A stretch of 64,000 bases of DNA from Topomyia yanbarensis (GCF_030247195.1 NC_080672.1:304513115-304577114), one strand, 5' to 3'. Counted from the stretch's first letter, positions 11,254-23,510 are shown. A program made the numbers and translations. The notes: generated by a model not told the origin, from the sequence alone.

Positions 11254-12851
11254 TTAACTTTATCTACCAATAGATTAAAACCCTCTAAGCTAAAATTATT
11301 CGATGGTGCATTTTTCAGTGAAAAACCAGCATTGAGCTCAGGGGTGCCAACCTTCCATATTTATCTGGATTCTTTCAGATTTTCAAGCGTCGTCCAGACA
11401 TACAGATTTATGTTTGTCTGATTCAGATTACAAAAAAAATGTCAAGATTTATCCAGACAATTTGAAAAATGAGAAAAGAAGTTACAAGAATGCATTATCG
11501 ATTTTAAAACCACCTTTTGAGCTACAACTTTTCGAAAACAAAACTTTTTAGTAAAGCGGGAAACACATGCCCTAGTTTTTATGCTAAAAGTGAACAAATT
11601 TTGTCGAATTTTCATCAGCTAGAAGTTCCAGCAATCCCAGATACTGATAGCTCAGAGATGCAATTTTAATCCATATGCTCCATGCTAAAAATTGAGCGTT
11701 TGAGTTGTTCAGATTGGCAGCGCAATTATCGTATTTTCAGTAAGCCGTGATATATTTGTTAACATACAAATCTGTTTCATTAATAAATTGCAACATTTAT
11801 AACTCTCCCAAAAAAATAGGCCATCCAGATGGGTCATTTCACGCGAAGTGATCAAAAAAAGATGCAAACTTGAAATCGACCTTCACGGATTTGAACCAAA
11901 TTTGGAAGAATTGTTCTTCTAGGACCAATATATAAAAACTCAAATTTTTGTGTCAATTGAACAACCAACATATGGGAAATTGCGATTTCTTCTCTTCAAA
12001 ACGGCTATCTCAGGATCCGCTCAAATTATATTGAGATGACAAGTGTTTTTTTTCTAAAAAATGTCTGAGGAACACGATGGCATTAGAATTATCAAAATTA
12101 AAATATATGTATCGAAAGAAAAACTATTAATGTTTAACTGAAAAAATCGCATAGTTGGCAGCACTGCCGCCAAAAATTGGGTAATTAAGCTATATATAGT
12201 TTTCCGTTCCATTCGATAAATTTTAGGTCCAATATACATAATATAACATTATTTCAAAAAAAAAAATTCTTTGTAATACGTAAAAACGATTTTTTGTTTT
12301 TTTAAAATAAATCTTATCTAAACTTGGCAACCATACATAGGAAAACTGCGGTTGTTTACATTTGGCCTATCAAGACAACACCCAAAACGAAAAAAACTAT
12401 ATGCATTGTCAAAGAGAATAGGAAAAGAGACGAATAGTGTGAAGCCAAAAATACCTTATTGAGCAGACCAATCGTGCAATGTAAATAAACATTACTCATG
12501 CCTGAGTTGGAGGAGATAAGTATTGTAAATCTATCAAAAAAAAAATTGAATTTTCGTCAGAATTTAGTGCAATCGTGATTGTAAGGTGCATTCTAGAGTC
12601 TATGTATGAGTAAAAACAAGTTTTAGAATTATTTCATCTCTTTGTTTCGAAATGCACATCGTTTGATAAACAAATCCAACGATCGACAAAAGGTTTGTTT
12701 TCAAAATATAATAGGAGTCATTAAAGTGCTGCCTTTGGAAACGGTTGCCAAATTCTAGTGTTGAAATCATCGTAAAGGGAGTGTTGCCGTTTTGACTGAT
12801 TTTCACTCTGCGTCTCTTTTACTATTCTCTTTGTGCATTGTATGGTGTTTA

Positions 12852-14228
12852 CAGTGACACAATCTCATATTCGTACACCTCTAGTGTATATGTTTAATAT
12901 TGTTTCATAAATGTTTGCGCTATTTAATATAGGTATTGTTTTGTAAATGTGGTAGTAGAATCATCATCTGTCATTTTCTTATCATTTGTAATCAAAAATG
13001 TTCAAGTTTCCGTACACTACACATAAAAAATCATTACTTGGTGTAAAAATGGCACAATTTCATATTCGTACACTTTTGAAAAGTCAATTAATTTGTAATT
13101 TAAGACCTGTTATTTCTTTATTTTTTTGTCTTACTTAGAAAAATATTTATGACTAAAAAAAAAGTTCATTTGCACAGTTTGCTCTACACTGGTTTAAGAA
13201 ATTCCCTCAAATTGACGTAATGGTTCAAAAAAAGTAAACTAACTGCCATTATGGGACGGAAACAAATTATTACTTACCAAAATGAAGCTAAATCATTTCA
13301 TGAAATCTTTGAAATTGTTCAAAGGTCGTGTCCAACTATTTAACATGTCGTTAAAAAGTTTGATGTGGCGAAACGTAGAGCAGATATTACGAAAAACTTG
13401 AACCGTAAAAATTTACGATGAGGGATAAACGATTTTTAATTAGAAAAATTTGGGAAAATTGAGTAATTAAGGTTATATATGGTAAATAAATTCAGTCATA
13501 GCATTTAAGTATAAGTCTGCTCTGGTACGGCTCGAAATGTATGGAGAACGGACAATTATAATGCTTGTGTTCTGAGCAAAAAGCTGTTCATCAATGAGAA
13601 AAACAAAGAATGGATTTTTTATTTACTAAACAATATTGAAACATTTTATTGGAATATTGGAAAGATTGTAAACTTTGTCTACGAGTCCAAATTCAATATC
13701 TTTGACTTTCGAGTGGAGAAAATCGAACTCAGATATGGACGTAAAAGCCTTATAACAGCAGCTAAGCGCAGGCACAGTAGAGTTATTGTATGGGGTATTA
13801 TATGTTCACTAGAAGTGCTAGAAATTTGGTCTCCATTGATGGAATGATGGATCAGAATGCGTATTTTAATACGCACGTGCAATATCTTAAAATAAATTTT
13901 AAAGCAAAGCTTCCGTAAAATGGTACTTTTACTAATAAATTGTGGATATTAGAAATTCGATCAGGAGAAGAACTTAAAGCATAAGGAGTGCAAAAAACGT
14001 ATGTGTACTGTACGAATATGAGATTGCGTGTATATTTGACTTTCTTTAGAATTATGATTATTTCTGAAAAAATGAGCATTTGTAGTACAAAGATAATTAT
14101 TGCATCTTGCCTATGTTATCTAGAAAACTATTTCTACATAAATAAAATGTCTCGTAAACTAATGTTTTACCTGTAAAATGCATATAAGCATTTCGCATAG
14201 CGGTGTACGAAAATGAGATTGTGTCAAA
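12852..14228 (+). mobile_element. Tc1-type element, third nesting level
   Basis: Left end (T)A-CAGTGACACAATCTCATAT and right end carry about 25-bp inverted repeats (GACACAATCTCAT, TTCGTACACC). The first bases of the right end have diverged. TA dinucleotides flank both ends (12850-12851, 14229-14230). A second internal copy of the end motif lies at about 13052-13075. Length about 1.38 kb fits Tc1. Confidence 0.78.
13250..13935 (+). pseudogene. Tc1/mariner transposase remnant
   Basis: ATG at 13250 begins MGRKQIITYQNEAKSFHEIF, a Tc1 helix-turn-helix start, with HVVKKFDVAKRRADI after a stop. The C-terminal part (about 13560-13900) reads LSEKKLFINEKNKEW, YESKFNIF (the usual DESKFNLF, catalytic Asp replaced by Tyr), RVIVWGII and, in another frame, DGMMDQNAYFN. 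The middle is largely deleted and multiple stops are present, so no activity is expected. Confidence 0.82.
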
Positions 14229-14939
14229 TAAAATAACCCTGCGGGAAAACCGGATAAACGTGTATTTATTGTTTCTGACAGGGCATCATTTGTCGAGAAA
14301 TTCGATATGTCAAATGCTTCTGATAGTGTCAAATCCAGACTGTCAACATATTTCTTTATTTTAAATTTTAATATTATTTTCACGTTTCCTGAAAAAAAAG
14401 AAAAAAAAAACATTGTTGCAACCACTAAAATCAGCTTTATCGATGTATGTAATAAAAAAGATTTTTTTTCTCATTTAATGACCCAATTAATATTTTTTCT
14501 AGACTTCTTGAACAATTTTCTTCAAAAGCCATTTTGCGGTTTGATTATAGAGTGAATAGAACAGAAGATATTAAAAGAAAATCAATGGTTTTGGCAAATT
14601 GCCAAAACGGTGGTGCTCTCATGACCCGAAGGGTGGTCCAATTGACACAAAAATTTGGGTTTTCATATATTGGCCCTATATGAACAATGCCTCCAAATTT
14701 GGTTCAAATCCCTGAAGGTCGGTGACACGTGCCTTGATCACTTCGCGTGCAATGACCCAGATGTTTTCAAAGAATATTACAGATTTTCTGGAAAACACTT
14801 GGCATCCCTGATTGAGTTTGTGTGATTGAAACTAGTATTGGTTTATAAAAACTATTAATGATTGGAGTTTTAGCCCTTTCCCTGAAACCGTCCTTTTATG
14901 AGGCTTGCGGTGATCACGATAGTAGTCGAGCAGGTCAAC

Positions 14940-15395
14940 TAAAATCATAAATGCCAAAAAGTATCAATAGTTTTGGGATATTCTCACGATCTGATAGGGA
15001 ACAAAATGCTGTTTGACGGCATTACGCATGAGTTGGTGAACTGGCTCGTACTCAACCAGCTTGAACTGCCGTTTTCTGATCATAAGTACATAGTCTTTGA
15101 TCATTTAAACGTCTCGATAGATATCGTCACATATCGTTATCCCAAATCTACGAATCCCCTACGAAGAGGGCTTGGTGACTAGGTTTTAATCCAACGATTG
15201 AATCTCCAAGTGACTTGGATGAGGTCGTGGACAACACAAACTCACTCATAGTAGCACATACCAAGAGGTTTGTCCACTTCGAGCTATGCGTGCTTCTAGA
15301 GAAACCCCTTGGCGAAAGGCCGAATTCGCTTGCCGAACATATCCCTGATCGGAAGGAAACAAGAAGGAGGAGGCGGGAAGTAGAATGAGAAGGGT
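14940..15395 (+). pseudogene. LOA-type LINE endonuclease fragment
   Basis: Encodes ITHELVNWLVLNQLELPFSD and HKYIVFDHLNVS, closely matching the endonuclease C-terminus of the longer copy (18776-19021), including the catalytic-type SDHKYI box. It continues into the EN-RT linker with stops. It abuts a fragment of the same family in opposite orientation at about 15395. Confidence 0.75.
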
Positions 15396-17030
15396 GGGAA
15401 AAATTTGCTTGGATAAGAGTACAGTATATACCTAGCGAGTGAGTCTCTTCCAATCTCATTTCACAACAGTAGACTTCAGCACCAGAACGTCTTTTCATCA
15501 GAGAGCCGACTGTGTAACAGGTCACTTGCGTTTGTTGTTGTCTCTCCATAAAGCCAGAATTCTCGAGAGAGAATTTTCACATGAAATGCCTTGTAAGGAA
15601 AACAACATGTATTTCTAATATCGCAGGGAGCAATAATATCTTCATCACATGTAACCATTTATGACCACAATCATGTATGACTAGTAGCAAGATCAACGTT
15701 GTTACGTGGTTCCAAAGACCAGTAATTTGCAATCTGTATGCACATAACAGTGCTTATTGTTAGAGGTATATGTGTATTGGTTTGATATTTAACCCATTAT
15801 AACCCAGCTATGTTAAAACTTTTGGTAATTTATAAATTACTTCGTGAGTCCTTATATTATGCCGAATTAAGTGTGGGAAATATATAATATCCACTTTGGA
15901 ACGTTTTGTTGCGAAAAAAACTAACGTATGAAATTTCATACGCTGGGCTGATAGGGTATCAAAAATCATTACATAGACAATTAGGCTAAAATCTTTTTAT
16001 TTAGCATAAAATCGAACAATATCTTCAACCTAGCGAGATCATTCATTTAGTAGCTTTTTTGAACGATTTTAACACTTCTTTCATCTTTCGTGCCGTTTCG
16101 TCTCATGATTGGTTCGTTGCATCAAACCATCTTTCCCTCAAACTTTGTAATTATTTTAAGAAAAAGAACATTTTCTTATGAGAATTTACATAAAAAAATA
16201 TTGTGGGTAGAACCAGGCATGATTTGCAACGTATTAAGCATTTGTTAGCCTTGAATGCACTGATTCAACGTTAAAATCAGCGAGAAAGTTGTGAATCTCC
16301 TCCTGGTCCTAAAGAGGAAATAATTTTGCCTTAGGAAAAAAGATACCGGCTCAGCCTAGCGTATGAAATTTCATACCTTGAACTACCAGCAGAATTTTCG
16401 CAATTGTTTCACCAATTTCTTCCATTTTTTCGCACTGAGCCACATCTTTCACACCTCTCATGACCATTCGTTTACAATCCGAAACAAGAATTTGTGATTT
16501 AGAAGAGAAAATTAATAATATGTATTGTTCATATTTTGGTTTGAATTTTGTCCAACTTTGACATTCGAAAACACAATGGAATTTCATAAAAAAGATTATT
16601 GAGCATACACATTATAAACTATAGGGTATTAATTAACGTTCACAGAAGAGCAGAAGTTGGAAAACACCTTTATTGTATAACAAGTATGATCCTGAAATGT
16701 GTTGTTTTTGCGTATGAAATTTCATACGCTAGGACATAATAGGTTAAAGCGCCTAAAGGGCAGCAGTCGGAGTTGTGGTGAAAGCACCACTCAACACCTT
16801 GTGCGCCATTCTTTGCAGTTTGTTTAGCTTTGACTGAGCCGTCATCACCTCTCCCCTCTTTCATCACATCAAACATTCGTATGACAGTATCGGACTTACA
16901 ATTGTTTGTAAATTTGAAAGACGTACTTGGGTTTGGCACTCCAAGGACTTTCGAAAGTTTGTCAGCACTGCCAGAAGGCCATGTACCCTTTCGTGACTCG
17001 CACCTGACTTGATCGGCTCACAGTAGCTCA
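15396..17030 (-). pseudogene. LOA-type LINE RT C-terminus and RNase H, minus strand, split by a MITE
   Basis: Read on the minus strand, 16870-16748 gives GEVMTAQSKLNKLQRM and SGAFTTTPTAAL, matching 20568-20680 of the plus-strand copy. After the MITE (15793-16743) the sequence continues as NISN-, AYRLQITGLWN-like and then the RNase H start CYTVGSLMKRRSGAEVYCCEM (about 15540-15470; the usual YTDGS is YTVGS, so the first catalytic Asp is lost), ETHSLGIYCTLIQA. Many stops and frame changes. Strand and family come from similarity to the copy at 17536-21676. Confidence 0.75.
15793..16743. mobile_element. 951-bp TTAA-flanked MITE with three copies of a 20-bp palindrome
   Basis: TTAA at 15789-15792 and 16744-16747. 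Ends CCCATTATAACCCAGC and, inverted, CCTATTATGTCCTAGC. The palindrome GCGTATGAAATTTCATACGC occurs perfectly at 16710-16729 and nearly perfectly at 15924-15943 and 16359-16378. One copy lies close to the right end, one 130 bp from the left end, one near the middle. Confidence 0.8.
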
Positions 17031-17089
17031 GAGTCAAAGAACGAGCCTTGGTTGTTATTTGATTCTTCGTGAAAGGTTTGTTTGGATTA

Positions 17090-17535
17090 ACGTATAATTT
17101 TTCCTGTCATCCACTAGGAGGTTGATAACTCTATTATCTTTCTCCGAACCAAACCAGCATAGAGGCCGTGTGGCATCCGGCGGGTTGAAGTATCTCAACC
17201 AAGAATTGATCCACTGGGTTCCTGTTCCCATGTCGAAAGAGGCGACTGAAAACAGGAGTCCTCAAGTCAAGGTGTATCTCCGTGCCGAGGACTGAATAGC
17301 TGGCAGGACTAAAATATGCCAGTCGGGCACGGAGTGTCGTGGGTCTCGCCTTTGCTGTGTTATAGGAATCTCTGACACAGTGGACGTTTGTTTCTTCGCA
17401 AATCGTTGGATTCGAATGATGGTCATGTCCCTAATACCCATTTCGGTGTTCGCTATAGGCAATTATAAGCCAACGTGTTTGGTATCTTCTAGTTGCTGTA
17501 CAACAAGTGCTGATGATGAAATGCAGTAATCGAGT
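17090..17535 (+). other. 5' region of the LOA-type LINE
   Basis: No intact ORF1. The same sequence, including GGCGACTGAAARCAGGAGTC and the CGTGCCGARG block, recurs at 60480-60600 ahead of the second LOA ORF2. It is therefore the LINE's own leader or a decayed ORF1. Confidence 0.6.
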
Positions 17536-20500
17536 ATGGTTAGAGTACCACAAATTAATCTTCAGCATAGACGTACTGCAACTATGAATCTATCCCGCCT
17601 TGTGCAGGAAGGAAAAGCTTCCATAGTTTTGGTTCAAGAACCGTATTTCCATAAAGGGAACTTGGTTGACTACTTAACCCCGTCTTCGTAGCTTTCAACA
17701 TGACATGACAAATCGCATGACAAATCCACGTGAAATGCCTCGTGCATGTATACTTGCGAATAGTGCTATTGACGCTTGTCTTATATCCGACCTCACAACT
17801 CGCGATATTTGTGCTGTTACGGTAAATATGACTGTTGACAACATAAACAAGAAATACGTCTGTTGTTCGGCATATTTGCCGCATAATGAACCATCACCTT
17901 CTGATGTGTTTCAAAAGGGTTGTATCATACTGTGGCAGTAATGGGTTTCCTCTCATAATCGGCAGTGAAGCAAATGCCCACCACATAATTTGGGGCAGCT
18001 CAGATATCAATTTGAGAGGCACCGATTTAATGGAATACTTAAGTAGTACAAATCGGCGCATTCTTAACCCTTTATAAGGCAGTGGCAACTATATTGCCAC
18101 CTTTTCGTTTCGTTCAAAACGCAGAAATATGAAGTGAGAAGTGTTCCAATCTTACGAAATCTACTTGTTATGAGTCTGGCAACTCTTATTACTTTTTATT
18201 GAGATGCAGTGAAAAGTGTCAGATTGGTGAAGAGTTTTTTGAAAAAAATACGGCGATTTCCTTATGGATAATTAAATTAGCTCGATCTTGAAAAAAAAAA
18301 CTCTAGACCCTATAAGTAGGTGATGCAAATTTGTAAAAACAACTATTTTTAATCCGAAAATTTGGTTTATGAGTGGTAAAAATTACAAAAAAAACTAAAT
18401 GAACGTCTGTAATCTGTGGTCTTATTTTTCAACATATTCTCAGAATCCAGGGGTTAATCAAATAATAACCAGTAACTCACCTTAATTTCTTTCTGAATTT
18501 CCGATCCAGCTCGATTTGTCTTTATATTTCCACCAATCTCGTTGGAAATTCATCAAACATTACGAAGACTGACGTTTTCTAACGGCGGTACGGGCGGTAC
18601 CAAGTATATTTTCAAAACATTATTTTATTACGAAATTAATGTAAATATATTCTAAACTAAGTGAAAAAACCGTGTTTCTATTAATATAACATCCATTAAT
18701 AGCCCCAAACTCTGGGCCTTATAAAGGGTTAATGCAGGAAACCGCCCAACATTTGCACGAGCTGGCAGAGAAGAGGTGTTAGATGTAACTCTCTGCTCTG
18801 ACAGTATTACGCATGAGTTGGTAAACTGGTACGTACCAAACGAGCTCGAACCGTCATTATCTGTTCATAAGTACATCGTCTTTAATCATTTGAATGTTTC
18901 GCTAGATAGCGTCACCTATCCTAATCTCAAATCTACGAATTGGGACCTCTACGAAGAGGGCTTGGCGTCTAGGTTTCATGGGTATCTTCCGACGATTGAA
19001 TCTCCAAGTGACTTGGATTAGGTCGTGGATAAAACAAGCTCACTCATAGTAGAAGCATAACAAGAGGCTTGTCCGCTTTGAGTTATGCGTACTTCTAGGT
19101 GGAATATCGAACTTATTCGACTCAAAAAGTTACGTAAAATAGCTTGGAATCGCAGACGCAGGGACGGGTCGGAGGCATTTAAGTTGGCTCGCGAAGAATA
19201 CAGAAATGCCCTTCGATCCTCTGAGCGAAGTGGTTGGAAAAGCCTCCGCACAAAATGTCCCAAGTCTCAACGAGACTAGTAGATTAAATAAGTTACTTTC
19301 GAAATCGAAAGACTTTCATGTCAGTTCCATTAGAATACTCGTGGTGAATACTCGTCTGACGAAGATGCAGTACTCAACTGTCTTTTTGACACACACTTTC
19401 CAGGCTGCCAGCCATCACTGACGACTGCCCCTGAGCTCTTTTCAGGTAGTTCTGATTCTTGGGCATTTGCTCGTAGATTTGTGACAACCGAATCGATCAA
19501 ATGGGTGATTGAAGGTTTTGCTCCGTATAAGTCTCCGGGAAAAGACGGAATTATTCCAGTTCTACTACGAAAGGGTATAAACACTTTAAGCATATTTTGA
19601 AAAAGGTTACAACAGGATACATTTCATTAGCGTGGCGGGAAATAACTGTCAAATTCATTCCCAAAGGCTGGCGCGTCACTTATGAGGAGGCAAAGAGCTT
19701 TAGACCGATCACTCTGACTTTCTTCCATCAGTGAAACGTTTAATCGACCATTACATTCGGGATGGTAGCATGGACGAGCACCCGCGGGGAAATCTACTAC
19801 CATCCTGATACACAATGTTGTCTACAACATTGAAAAAGCTTTTTCACAAAACAATCAAGTTTAGGAGTTTTTCTCGATATTGAACGTGCTTTTGACAACA
19901 TGTCTTTCGAATACATTTTGGAAGCAGCACGAGGGCATGGAGTACCTTCATATATCACGAACTGGATACACGCAATGCTTAGCAACCGACATCTGTGCTC
20001 ATCGTTAAGACAAGTAGAGATAAGGAAACTAAGTGTCTGCAGACGTTCTCAAGTTGGTGTGCTGTCATCACTTCGATGGAACTTTGTCGCCGATAACTTG
20101 TTGAGAAAACTTAATGAGCTTAGGTTTCCGACGTATGGTTTCGCCGATGACTATCATATAATGATCACCGGTGATTGCATTAACATACTTTTTAATTTGA
20201 TGCAACAAGACTTATGTGTTGTTGAGCAATGGTGTCTTCATGTTGGACTATCAGTTAATCCAAATAAAACATCAATGGTGTTTTTCACACAACGAAGGAT
20301 TACAACCGGAGCTCGTCCATTGCAGTTTTTTGACTCTGAAATTATTGTCGTAGATCAAGTTAAGTACGTTGTGGTAATTCTTGACTCAAAACTTAATTGG
20401 ACAGTTCACATCGATTTCAGGATCATGAAAGCTTGCATGGCCTGCGGCCAATGTAGGCCCGCTTTCGGCAAATCTTGGGGACTCAAACCCAAGTACATTC

Positions 20501-21676
20501 AGTGGATCTACACAACAATTGTTAGACCAATACTGGTCTAACAATTGTGTCTTGTTAGGTGGCAGAAGGGAGAAGTCATGAAAATCCAATCAAAGTTAAA
20601 TCATCTTCAGAGGATGGTCTTGATGACGATGACTGGTGCGTTCTCGACAACACCTACTGCTGCTCTCGAGGCACTCTTGAACATAAAACCACTACATGTG
20701 TTTCTGAAACAAAAAACACTTTCTTGTGCATACCGTCTTAAGATTACTGGGCTCTGGAACAGATCGTGCAACTAGCCATACAAGACTGTGGCCCCAAATG
20801 GTTATTTAGGATGAGTATACACTTGCTCTCAATGACCTTACACTCACATGTAATTTTCCTTCTAAAACTTTCAATGTGAGAATTTCTCTTCGCGAGGAAT
20901 GTCTGTCTGACTGGATGGAGCGACAACTTGAAGAATACGTAGTTTGTTATACTGACGGTTCTTTGTTGGAAGGCCGAGTCAGTGCTGGTGTCTATTGTCA
21001 TGAAATGAGATTAAACCAATCACATTCGCTTGGTAGATACTGTACCGTATCCTAAGCAGAAATCTTCGCGATTCTGTGTAGCGTACAATCAGCACTTCAA
21101 CGGGGAATTTGCGGTAAAAGAATCTATTTTGCTCTGACAGTGAGGCTGCCCTGAAAGCACTTAGTTCGGTAGATTCATGTCGAACTCAAATCGAAGAACT
21201 TAGCATTTCAAAATCTATCTTCTATGGGTACCCGGTCATTCCGATATTACTGCGACTGATTTCGTTGGTCCAGAACCAGTTCTACCACTGTCGATAAGTT
21301 GGATAAAGCACAAGATTCGCTCTTTAGCTGCATTCGAACATGCCAACCATTGCAAATTTGCGTTAAAGCAAAGACTTTTCTGCCGGATGTGAGCCCGAAA
21401 ATGTCAAAGAATTTGTTGCATTTTTCCAAGCACAACTGCAGTATTCTAGTCAGGGCACTGACTGGACATTGCAAACTCAATTATCACATGGCAAATTCAT
21501 ATGATCTTTGTGAATCCGATTACGGAATATCGTATCATTTGATATGCAACTGCCCTGTATTATTCCAATTGTGTATCCGGATTTTTGGTTCTCCATATAT
21601 AGATGAACCTATGTACAGAGAGCTGAAATTTAAGGATGAGATATTGTTCCTAACCCAGTGCGGTAAAGAGCTATAG
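17536..21676 (+). pseudogene. LOA-type LINE ORF2 (endonuclease, reverse transcriptase, RNase H), MITE-interrupted
   Basis: ATG at 17536 begins MVRVPQINLQHRRTATMNL, with VLVQEPYFHKG next (endonuclease motif with catalytic Glu). GFPLIIGSEANAHHIIWGSS at about 17945 carries the central endonuclease motif. A TTAA MITE (18068-18728) splits ILN-AGN; EVLDVTLCSDSITHELVNW follows. RT blocks: RNALRSSERSGW (about 19200), SPGKDGI-like frames near 19540, and one open frame 19900-20541 with YGFADDYHIMITG (FADD catalytic pair intact) and LSVNPNKTSMVFFT. TPTAALEALLNIKPLHVF is at about 20660. RNase H begins CYTDGSLLEGRVSAGVYCHEM (about 20950). The tail 21299-21676 is open to the stop. LINEs with RNase H in mosquitoes are typically LOA (or I) clade; LOA is my preferred placement. 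Numerous stops. Confidence 0.88.
18068..18728. mobile_element. 661-bp TTAA-flanked MITE in the LOA endonuclease
   Basis: TTAA at 18064-18067 and 18729-18732; ends CCCTTTATAAGGC as perfect 13-bp inverted repeats. Precise removal restores ILNAGNRPTFARAGRE in frame. No ORF. Confidence 0.9.
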
Positions 21677-21765
21677 TTTTAGCAGTATTTGAATGACAAT
21701 ATCTCTTCGGGGGTGTTGTCGTTCTATTATCTTCTCTTCGGGGGTGTTGATATTCTTTATTCGCT
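21677..21765. repeat. Short duplicated motif after the LOA stop
   Basis: The block TCTCTTCGGGGGTGTTG occurs twice, starting at about 21702 and 21733, just past the LOA ORF2 stop. Probably part of the LINE 3' end. Confidence 0.5.
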
Positions 21766-21935
21766 TATTTAAAGCAGGGAAAAGCCCGTTCAAGCAGAAC
21801 ATAAATTTTTTTTCTCTTGAATAGGCAGCTGGAAGCTTTCGCGGTGATGTACGCGATGTGTTTTTTGAACGATTGGTTTGAATCCAGCGTAACCCCAAGA
21901 TCCTGGGCAGTCGCGTCAGATTTTGAACGTTAATA
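21766..21935 (-). pseudogene. Jockey/CR1-type LINE reverse transcriptase C-terminal fragment
   Basis: On the minus strand the frame reads AQDLGVTLDSNQSFKKHIAY followed by ITAKASSCLFKRKKIY. LGVTLDS-SFKxHI is the conserved post-catalytic RT block of Jockey/CR1-type LINEs. Only about 55 codons remain, with frame loss on both sides. Confidence 0.7.
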
Positions 21936-21949
21936 ACTTCCATCATACT

Positions 21950-22348
21950 TAATAGAATGATTTGAGTTTTAAGGCAATTTTATCGAAAATATGTTGCGCA
22001 ATGTAGTATTAAAATTTGGAGTATGTATAACATGCATTAATACCAAAAATACTGTATTTTAAAAAAATCCTTCAAAAACTGCCGAAAATGGTGAAAATTT
22101 TCAGCTCATCTCGCCCAGCGCCGTCAATATGGTGCACCAACCGAACACTTAAATGATGAAAAGTTTTAAATATAGGTCCGCTGCAGATTTGTTTCTATCA
22201 ACATTCGTATTTGGTTGCTTGGCGCGAATGGATGGCTGTACAATACCGAGAAATATTTTGAGCTGTACACGACTGGTGGATGAAGAAGTTTGTGTTGAAA
22301 CGTGCTACTAGCAAAAGCCAGCATTTTCATTGCTGATGGTTGTAAGAT

Positions 22349-22393
<45 letters not shown>

Positions 22394-23310
22394 AAAACCG
22401 ATTTCAAATCATCTGACTGAAGCTCGTTCCTGATTGGTTCCCGCTAATTTCATGAACCAAGCCGCAAATTTGGTCAGAAAGAATTGTGATTTCAGTCGGT
22501 TTCAGCAAGTCCACTTGTCAGATGTCAATACCGGGAGAGGTGATTATTAGGATTCATCACCGTGGATTAATTTGTGCAGCTCCGTATTAGAAAGCAGGAA
22601 CAATTGGAACAAAAATCTCCCACCCGGAGAATATTTTCTTCGGCAAACAAATTAGCCCTTATCAGCGCTATCATTCCATTAGAATGAATTAAATTTGAAA
22701 TCTTTTCTTTCGCCAACCGCGCAAATAATTGACGTTGAAAAACAAATCGGCAACTTCAATTGCCAAACACTTAGAAACGATCGAATCATTTTCCCGTCAA
22801 TGTCACTTTTCTGATTCAAATTTTTGTAGGTATTTTCTTGCTTCCGTCAAATTGGTCAGTTCATTTGTTTTATCGCACATTTTTCGGATATTATTATAGA
22901 AAATAACTAACCCGATAAGAGGGAAGTTATTTTCCAAATCACGAAATGGAAATTTCATTTGCAATTCCTCTGAGAACGATTGTGGCTCTAATAAGGACCG
23001 TTTGTTGTGATTATATCGCTGATTCCTTGCAAAAACAATGCGACTTCTGTACACGTCTAGTGATGGAGGCAATTTTGAGAGCGCCTTTGTTTGCTGCTGC
23101 TAAAGGGTTCCAGGAACTAACGAAGCGGGTCGCCGGCGACAAGCGAACTGATTTCAACGATGATCAATAATTCAAATTGTGATAATAATTAGCGGATTTT
23201 TCTCATCGGCAAACAGATTATGCATTTTTCAGTTCCAATAAAAAAGACGAGCATGTAAAGTCTGACAACCGAAGTGAAATGGAGTTTCAATTGAAAATTC
23301 TTGCAATATA
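21950..23310. other. Unassigned stretch
   Basis: No gene or terminal repeats recognised apart from a CA microsatellite. The interval 22400-23310 has no repeat seen elsewhere in the window and may be single-copy flank of the histone relic. Confidence 0.35.
22351..22391. repeat. (CA)n microsatellite, about 20 units
   Basis: Uninterrupted CA dinucleotides over 41 bases. Confidence 0.97.
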
Positions 23311-23317
23311 ATTTATT

Positions 23318-23333
23318 GGTCCTGAAAAGGACC
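23318..23333 (-). promoter_or_regulatory. Histone mRNA 3' stem-loop
   Basis: Minus-strand GGTCCTTTTCAGGACC: a 6-bp stem with a TTTC loop, the canonical metazoan replication-dependent histone 3' processing signal bound by SLBP. It is perfect here although the H3 gene upstream is decayed. Confidence 0.9.
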
Positions 23334-23510
23334 ATTGGTTTGTTTTATCGTGGGAGGAACATACCGTTCACTTCCGATAGCGGCGAATTTCTCACAGGGT
23401 GACAGTTCCTGTTCCGTAGCATTTGACTCCTCGTCACCAGAGGTTGAGGTACTTTCGCGGATGGTTTTCGTTGCTGTCTGCTTGCGGACGGTCTGTTTGG
23501 TACGGGCTAT
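23334..23510 (-). pseudogene. Histone H3 pseudogene, internally deleted
   Basis: On the minus strand from 23507 the frame reads ARTKQTVRK, the H3 N-terminus, with the start codon changed to ATA (23510-23508). The next residues, QTATKTIRES, match H3 QLATKAARKS, so eight residues between them (STGGKAPR) are missing. After a 1-base deletion another frame gives YGTGTVTL and EIRRYRK, matching H3 RYRPGTVALREIRRYQK, with CGA changed to TGA. The histone fold beyond this point is deleted and the sequence runs into a histone-type 3' stem-loop. An accidental 116-codon ORF (23663-23313) crosses the whole relic, so gene finders may call a false protein. Upstream, TAAATA (complement at 23569-23574) and TCATTCG (complement at 23543-23549) could be promoter relics. 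Confidence 0.85.

Larger units (their letters stand above)
11831..14758. mobile_element. 2.9-kb element with ~150-bp terminal inverted repeats, nested in the hAT
   Basis: Starts GGGTCATTTCACGCGAAGTG and ends with the inverted counterpart (one base different over the first 20). The similarity continues inward over about 150 bp, including TTTGAACCAAATTTGGA and AAATTTTTGTGTCAATTG. AGAT on both sides (11827-11830, 14759-14762) looks like a 4-bp target duplication. No transposase recognised; it holds a Tc1-type copy at 12852-14228. Confidence 0.8.
11339..14810. mobile_element. hAT element hosting two further nested elements
   Basis: Termini CAGGGGTGCCAA and, inverted, CAGGGATGCCAA. Target duplication ATTGAGCT (11331-11338) / ATTGAGTT (14811-14818). 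Only about 500 bp belongs to the hAT element itself; the rest is the inserted 11831-14758 element. No hAT transposase remains. Confidence 0.88.
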
